A stretch of DNA of 64,000 nt from Bacillus testis (lineage in GTDB: Bacteria > Bacillota > Bacilli > Bacillales > DSM-1321). The notes below the pieces were generated by a model that was not told the DNA's origin, did not search any database, and saw only the letters and a list, made by a program, of their open reading frames with translations. The position numbers and the translations under genes were made by a program. The stretch lies in contig NZ_LN851186.1 of assembly GCF_001243895.1 (NCBI RefSeq), positions 3,348,696 to 3,412,695 on the forward strand, read 5' to 3'. Below, piece after piece: positions 60,240 to 64,000 of this stretch (the first letter of the stretch is position 1; each line of letters begins with the position of its first letter).

Positions 60240-62096
60240 ATGCGGACGTTTTTCGGCTATCTGATGGTTATACTTATGCTCCCTCTATTCATTTTGGTTG
60301 TTCAATTATTTCACGTTGAATGGGAAAATGTTATTCCCGTTACCTCAATGATTGAGGATAAAGTGCGGTTATCTGCAAATCCCTTATCTACATTGAGTAT
60401 GATTAAAAGCGATGACGGTACAACGTTTTCGGCCATTTCAACCGGCGAAACAAGAATCTACCTTCCTTTCGCAAAAATTCCGCAGTTGGCTAAGGACACT
60501 TTTGTCGTTTCCGAAGACCGCTCTTTCTTTAAGCACGATGGTGTAGATGTTAGCGCTATTGCCAGGGCATTCATTGAAAACGCCAGACACAATTCCATTG
60601 AAGAAGGCGGGAGCACGATTACACAGCAATTGGCACGAAATCTTTATCTGACTCAGGAAAAAACATACAACAGGAAATTCTCGGAACTTTTATACGCCTA
60701 TCAAATAGAAAAACGATATTCAAAAAATCAAATACTGGAACAATATATAAATGCAATTTATTTCGATAATAGTGTCTATGGGATAGAAGCAGCGGCACGC
60801 TATTATTTTGATACGACAGCGGGCAAACTTTCTCCTGCGCAAATCATCCTGCTTGCAGCCATACCGAATAATCCTTCTCTTTACGACCCTTTCCGTCATC
60901 CGGAACAGGCCAAACATCGCCAGGAACGGCTTATAAACCAGCTGGTCCAGCAAAACAAACTGACCAAACAACAAGGCAGTGCTATTGCAGCCTCTCCCAT
61001 CCATTTAAAAAAGGGTACCATTGTCGATCTCTATCCTGACTATGCCGCCTACGTGGAAAGAGAATTCAAGCAGCTTGTCGCCGACCAAGAAGGTTTTACC
61101 CAAGCTCTGAATAGCAATGATTTGCAAATCCGGGCAAAGGCGGAAAAGAGATTGGACATACGAGTGAAGGACGTGCTGGCTTCTGGCGTTTCCATTTATA
61201 CTTCGTTGGATCAAAGGATTCAAACACGGGCCCAGAATGCTTTGCAGACCTATCTCCCCGACAAAGAAACGGAAGGTGCCACTGCGGTCATATTACATGA
61301 TACGCATGAGCTTGTCTCTTTGACTGGGGCAAAAGAGTATAAAAAATATTCTTTCCATCGCGGATACCAAAGTTATCGGCAGCCGGGATCGGCAATCAAG
61401 CCGCTATTGGTATACGCCCCTTACCTAGAGCTGACAGGAGCAGGAATCGATGAACTTATCAATGCAGGGCCCTTTTGCAGCAAAAGCTACTGCCCGGAAA
61501 ATTACAATCATGCCCGTTATGGATATGTCACCATCAGACAGGCTTTTGCGCATTCATACAACACGCCGGCTGTTCGCCTGTTCCAGAAAGCAGGAATCCA
61601 AAAAAGTTTTGCCTATTTAAATGCCTTCCGTTTCAAGAAAATAACTGCCGCAGATTATGCCCTTCCTGCAGCAATCGGCGGTTTCACGTACGGCATGAGC
61701 CCGCTGGAATTGACCAGCGCCTATACCTCTTTCGCCGATGGTTCCTATCAGCAGCCTGTCGCGATCAAGTATGTGAAGGATTCTTCTGGCCATACCCTTT
61801 ATTCTTGGCATAAACCAAGGACGCGTGTTTGGTCCGATAAGACACTGCAAAAAATGCGGACCCTTTTACACAGTCCCATGACAGAAGGAACGGCTGTAAA
61901 AGCGAATATTCCGAGTGCCGGCTATATTGGAGGAAAAACGGGAACAACCAACGATTATAAAGATTTATGGATGGTCGGTCTGGACAAACATTATACCGCT
62001 GGCGTTTGGGTAGGAAAAGACAGCCCAGGCAGCCTTCAATATACAAAAGCGCCCCACCTGGCCGTCTGGAAAGCTATCATGTCAGAAATACATTAA
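60240..62096 (+). CDS. pbpD: bifunctional class A penicillin-binding protein (PbpD-like)
   Basis: A 618-residue protein with an N-terminal membrane anchor (residues 5-22). The GT51 glycosyltransferase domain (about 65-230) has VSEDRSFFKHDGVDVSAIAR with the catalytic Glu and EEGGSTITQQLARNLYL. The transpeptidase domain (about 310-600) has the Ser-Lys pair in PGSAIKPL, SYN in HSYNTP and KTG in GGKTGTTNDYKD. It polymerises and cross-links peptidoglycan. Length and place match B. subtilis pbpD; yuxJ is missing between it and kapD. Ribosome site AAAGGAGAG. Confidence 0.92.
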   Translation: MRTFFGYLMVILMLPLFILVVQLFHVEWENVIPVTSMIEDKVRLSANPLSTLSMIKSDDGTTFSAISTGETRIYLPFAKIPQLAKDTFVVSEDRSFFKHDGVDVSAIARAFIENARHNSIEEGGSTITQQLARNLYLTQEKTYNRKFSELLYAYQIEKRYSKNQILEQYINAIYFDNSVYGIEAAARYYFDTTAGKLSPAQIILLAAIPNNPSLYDPFRHPEQAKHRQERLINQLVQQNKLTKQQGSAIAASPIHLKKGTIVDLYPDYAAYVEREFKQLVADQEGFTQALNSNDLQIRAKAEKRLDIRVKDVLASGVSIYTSLDQRIQTRAQNALQTYLPDKETEGATAVILHDTHELVSLTGAKEYKKYSFHRGYQSYRQPGSAIKPLLVYAPYLELTGAGIDELINAGPFCSKSYCPENYNHARYGYVTIRQAFAHSYNTPAVRLFQKAGIQKSFAYLNAFRFKKITAADYALPAAIGGFTYGMSPLELTSAYTSFADGSYQQPVAIKYVKDSSGHTLYSWHKPRTRVWSDKTLQKMRTLLHSPMTEGTAVKANIPSAGYIGGKTGTTNDYKDLWMVGLDKHYTAGVWVGKDSPGSLQYTKAPHLAVWKAIMSEIH

Positions 62097-62134
62097 AGAA
62101 GCTGTTGGATGATCTATCTTCCCCCAGCTTCTTT
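62096..62134 (+). terminator. possible terminator after pbpD
   Basis: AAGAAGCTG pairs with CAGCTTCTT over a 20-base loop; short T run. Confidence 0.5.
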
Positions 62135-62199
62135 GGCCTGATCCAATGGCTATGATCGCCTTGTCGCATTCCGGTGCAAAGCTTGTGATATTGGCGGCT

Positions 62200-62751
62200 T
62201 TAAACTGGTATACTGGCAGCCAAGCCATTGTACAGCTTTAAGATGGCAAAAGCAGTCACAGTGAGCAGACTGCTCCAGAAAAGCACCAGAAAGGAAACCA
62301 TGCCAAAGAGGCCTGCTGTCGTCATATAAGAACCTGCCTGATAAACAAAATAAATGAATGCCGACATGGTTGTTATGAAAAAAACAAGAGTGATCGCCAG
62401 GATAGAGAAGCTGCACAACAAAGAAGCCCCTCCTCCGAAAAGAAAGATAACCGATCCCATCCGGGCACTCTTCAATACGGCTCCTTCATGGTCTTTTGAA
62501 AAAAGCAGCATCGATAATCGGATAACTGTATCCGAAATCAGCTTTAAAGCAGCTAGTACCATGAAAAATATGAGCAAAAGCACCGTCAGTCTTATACCTC
62601 CACTTGAAAAGAAAGAAAGCAGCCCATCATATAAGCCAAATGCGACGAACTGGCGAATGGCCCATTTCTGGGCAAAAAGTGAATAGGATAAGCTGAATAA
62701 CACGATTGATATAAACGGAAAATAGCCTGTGAAATATGTATTTTTCATCAT
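62200..62751 (-). CDS. yufK: YufK-like membrane protein (DUF5366)
   Basis: A 183-residue protein with five hydrophobic segments, opening MKNTYFTGYFPFISIVLFSL with QKWAIRQFVAFGLYDGLLSF after it, matching YufK (DUF5366). Function unknown. It keeps its B. subtilis place between pbpD and mrp. Confidence 0.85.
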   Translation of the reverse strand: MMKNTYFTGYFPFISIVLFSLSYSLFAQKWAIRQFVAFGLYDGLLSFFSSGGIRLTVLLLIFFMVLAALKLISDTVIRLSMLLFSKDHEGAVLKSARMGSVIFLFGGGASLLCSFSILAITLVFFITTMSAFIYFVYQAGSYMTTAGLFGMVSFLVLFWSSLLTVTAFAILKLYNGLAASIPV

Positions 62752-63202
62752 TCATCCTCTTAGAGATGTTAGTATGTTGTGATTGAATTTCCACAATCAA
62801 TGCCCATGCATAATAATCATTGTACCATTTCTATCCATCCCCCACTTCTTTTCCGTTCTAAAAAGATGAATGGCTCTGAGTAATTAACCAATTCCTTCTA
62901 TTTAATCGACCTGCATTAGCCTTTCTTTTATCACATTTTCAACATTTTCATAAAAATTTATGGAGCTATTTTGATGTGTTTCTTCTTATTTATTAGCAAA
63001 AGGTGAAGCTCGGTTGATTCCCATTGGAGCCATGCATAAGCGTATTATTTGAGCTATAATAATAGCATATGCAGCCATGCAAGGACTTCCATTTACAAAA
63101 AAACGGGAAACTGCTATTTTACTTTTGAACCTTTCTTTCATGTATTTGTACCGTTTCGGAAATACTAGGAAAAAGGTTTTTTATTCGTATGAATGCATAA
63201 TT
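62752..63202. other. long leader region before mrpA
   Basis: About 450 bases without a gene. GAGCTATAATAA at about 63051 offers a -10 element. The stretch from there to the terminator at 63203 could form a regulated leader of about 150 bases, but I recognise no riboswitch class. Confidence 0.35.
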
Positions 63203-63233
63203 GGCCCTATTAAGGAATCCAATAGGGCCTTTT
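63203..63233 (+). terminator. terminator/attenuator 38 bases before mrpA
   Basis: GGCCCTATT pairs with AATAGGGCC over a 9-base loop and is followed by TTTT, upstream of and in the direction of mrpA. Confidence 0.7.
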
Positions 63234-63271
63234 CATGCAACTATACTTACACAAAAAAAGGGAGGGATCAT

Positions 63272-64000
63272 ATGTCATTGCTTCATTGGGCCATCCTTTC
63301 GCCCTTTCTGTTAGCTGTCATAATACCTGTACTGTACAAACTGTTCCGCCGTGTCCACACGGGCTGGTTCGTACTTGCTCTGCCAGTTGTATTGTTTTCT
63401 TATTTTTTCCTGAAAATTCCCGCAGTCCGGCAAGGACAAGAAATCAAGGAAACGTTGAAATGGATTCCATCACTCAATATCAATTTCACCACGATTATTG
63501 ATGGACTATCCTTGTTATTCGCCCTGCTGATCACAGGAATCGGCTCTTTGGTCGTCCTGTACTCCATCTTTTACTTATCTAAGAAAAAAGAACAACTACA
63601 TAATTTCTATGTATATTTGCTATTGTTCATGGGAGCTATGCTTGGAGTTGTCTTATCCGATAACCTGATAGTTCTGTATATGTTCTGGGAGTTCACAAGC
63701 CTGTCTTCCTTCCTGCTGATTGGCTATTGGCACAACCGCGAACGCTCACGATATGGAGCACAAAAATCCATGCTGATCACTGTGTTTGGCGGCCTCAGCA
63801 TGCTTGGTGCGATTGTTATGCTATACATCATGGGAGGAACATTCAGCATCCGTGGATTGATCGCGCAAGCCGGAACAATTGTGGATCACCCGTTATTCCT
63901 TGCTGCCATGCTGTTGGTTCTGCTTGGTGCTTTTACAAAATCCGCACAATTTCCGTTCCATATTTGGCTTCCTGATGCAATGGAAGCGCCGACTCCTGTC
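63272..64000 (+). CDS. mrpA: MrpA, Na+/H+ antiporter subunit A (5' part)
   Basis: The first 243 codons are open to the window edge. The product is the NuoL/ND5-like subunit: SLLHWAILSPFLLAVIIPVL at the start, LYMFWEFTSLSSFLLIGYW with the conserved Glu and Trp (near residue 140), and FTKSAQFPFHIWLPDAMEAP (near 223), the proton-channel Lys motif. It is the first gene of the seven-gene mrp operon for Na+ export, alkali and bile tolerance. Ribosome site AAAGGGAGGG. Truncated only by the window. Confidence 0.95.
   Translation, partial: MSLLHWAILSPFLLAVIIPVLYKLFRRVHTGWFVLALPVVLFSYFFLKIPAVRQGQEIKETLKWIPSLNINFTTIIDGLSLLFALLITGIGSLVVLYSIFYLSKKKEQLHNFYVYLLLFMGAMLGVVLSDNLIVLYMFWEFTSLSSFLLIGYWHNRERSRYGAQKSMLITVFGGLSMLGAIVMLYIMGGTFSIRGLIAQAGTIVDHPLFLAAMLLVLLGAFTKSAQFPFHIWLPDAMEAPTPV

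Overview
The window looks like chromosomal DNA of a spore-forming, low-to-moderate GC Bacillaceae (Bacillus sensu lato; Mesobacillus/Cytobacillus-like is a guess). Reasons: AGGAGG-type ribosome sites with occasional TTG/GTG starts, sigma-B and sigma-54 promoters, a perfect 7-1-7 Fur box, sporulation genes (kapB, kapD, glcU-gdh), a BclA-like spore surface protein, an SLH wall protein, and a right half collinear with the Bacillus subtilis yug-alaT-patB-kap-pbpD-mrp region.

Layout. 1-340: tandem 17-bp-spaced sigma-A promoters on the minus strand, most likely of an rRNA operon whose genes lie off the left edge. 340-7.3 kb: EamA exporter, MgtC protein, tRNA-Ala(GGC), an amidase/SPOR relic, a sigma-B-controlled YflT-like protein, a CvfC/YpgR-like HEAT protein, and an ArsR-type regulator with an MFS exporter. 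7.3-11.7 kb: Fur-regulated efeUOB iron uptake. 11.8-14.9 kb: an AT-rich accessory patch of small or broken genes (nonsense-interrupted tyrosine recombinase, twice-frameshifted HExxH metalloprotease) sharing a short motif at or after their ends. 14.9-15.55 kb: a protein-free block that reads as a large structured RNA on the minus strand (OLE-like is my best guess). 15.5-18.4 kb: SLH protein, 5'-nucleotidase without signal peptide, and a group II intron 3'-end remnant (domains V/VI). 18.5-29 kb: RluF-type pseudouridine synthase, stress alcohol dehydrogenase and PfpI protein (both sigma-B), AI-2E exporter, succinate-semialdehyde dehydrogenase, glcU-gdh. 29-36.5 kb: a sigma-54 activator beside a six-gene acyl-CoA operon with a clear -24/-12 promoter; gene content matches the mycobacterial cholesterol side-chain (igr) module. 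36.5-43 kb: methyltransferase, TcyP cystine carrier, signal peptidase I, OatA-like acyltransferase, HD hydrolase. 43.5-64 kb: yugO, yugN, BclA-like, pgi, yugJ-like, yuzA, glutamate dehydrogenase, yugI, naiP, alaT-alaR, patB, sodC, cyclophilin, kapB, kapD, pbpD, yufK and the start of mrpA (cut by the window end).

The most unusual genome-scale feature is a dispersed structured repeat of about 100-180 bp, in ten or more copies. It typically begins with the TAA stop codon of the gene before it, and its two hairpins are kept by compensatory changes. I can name no family for it.

Functional links: efeUOB acts as one iron-import unit; the sigma-54 activator probably drives the acyl-CoA operon; three sigma-B promoters tie stress genes together; glcU-gdh is the spore glucose module; kapB and kapD are present while kinB is missing from its expected place.
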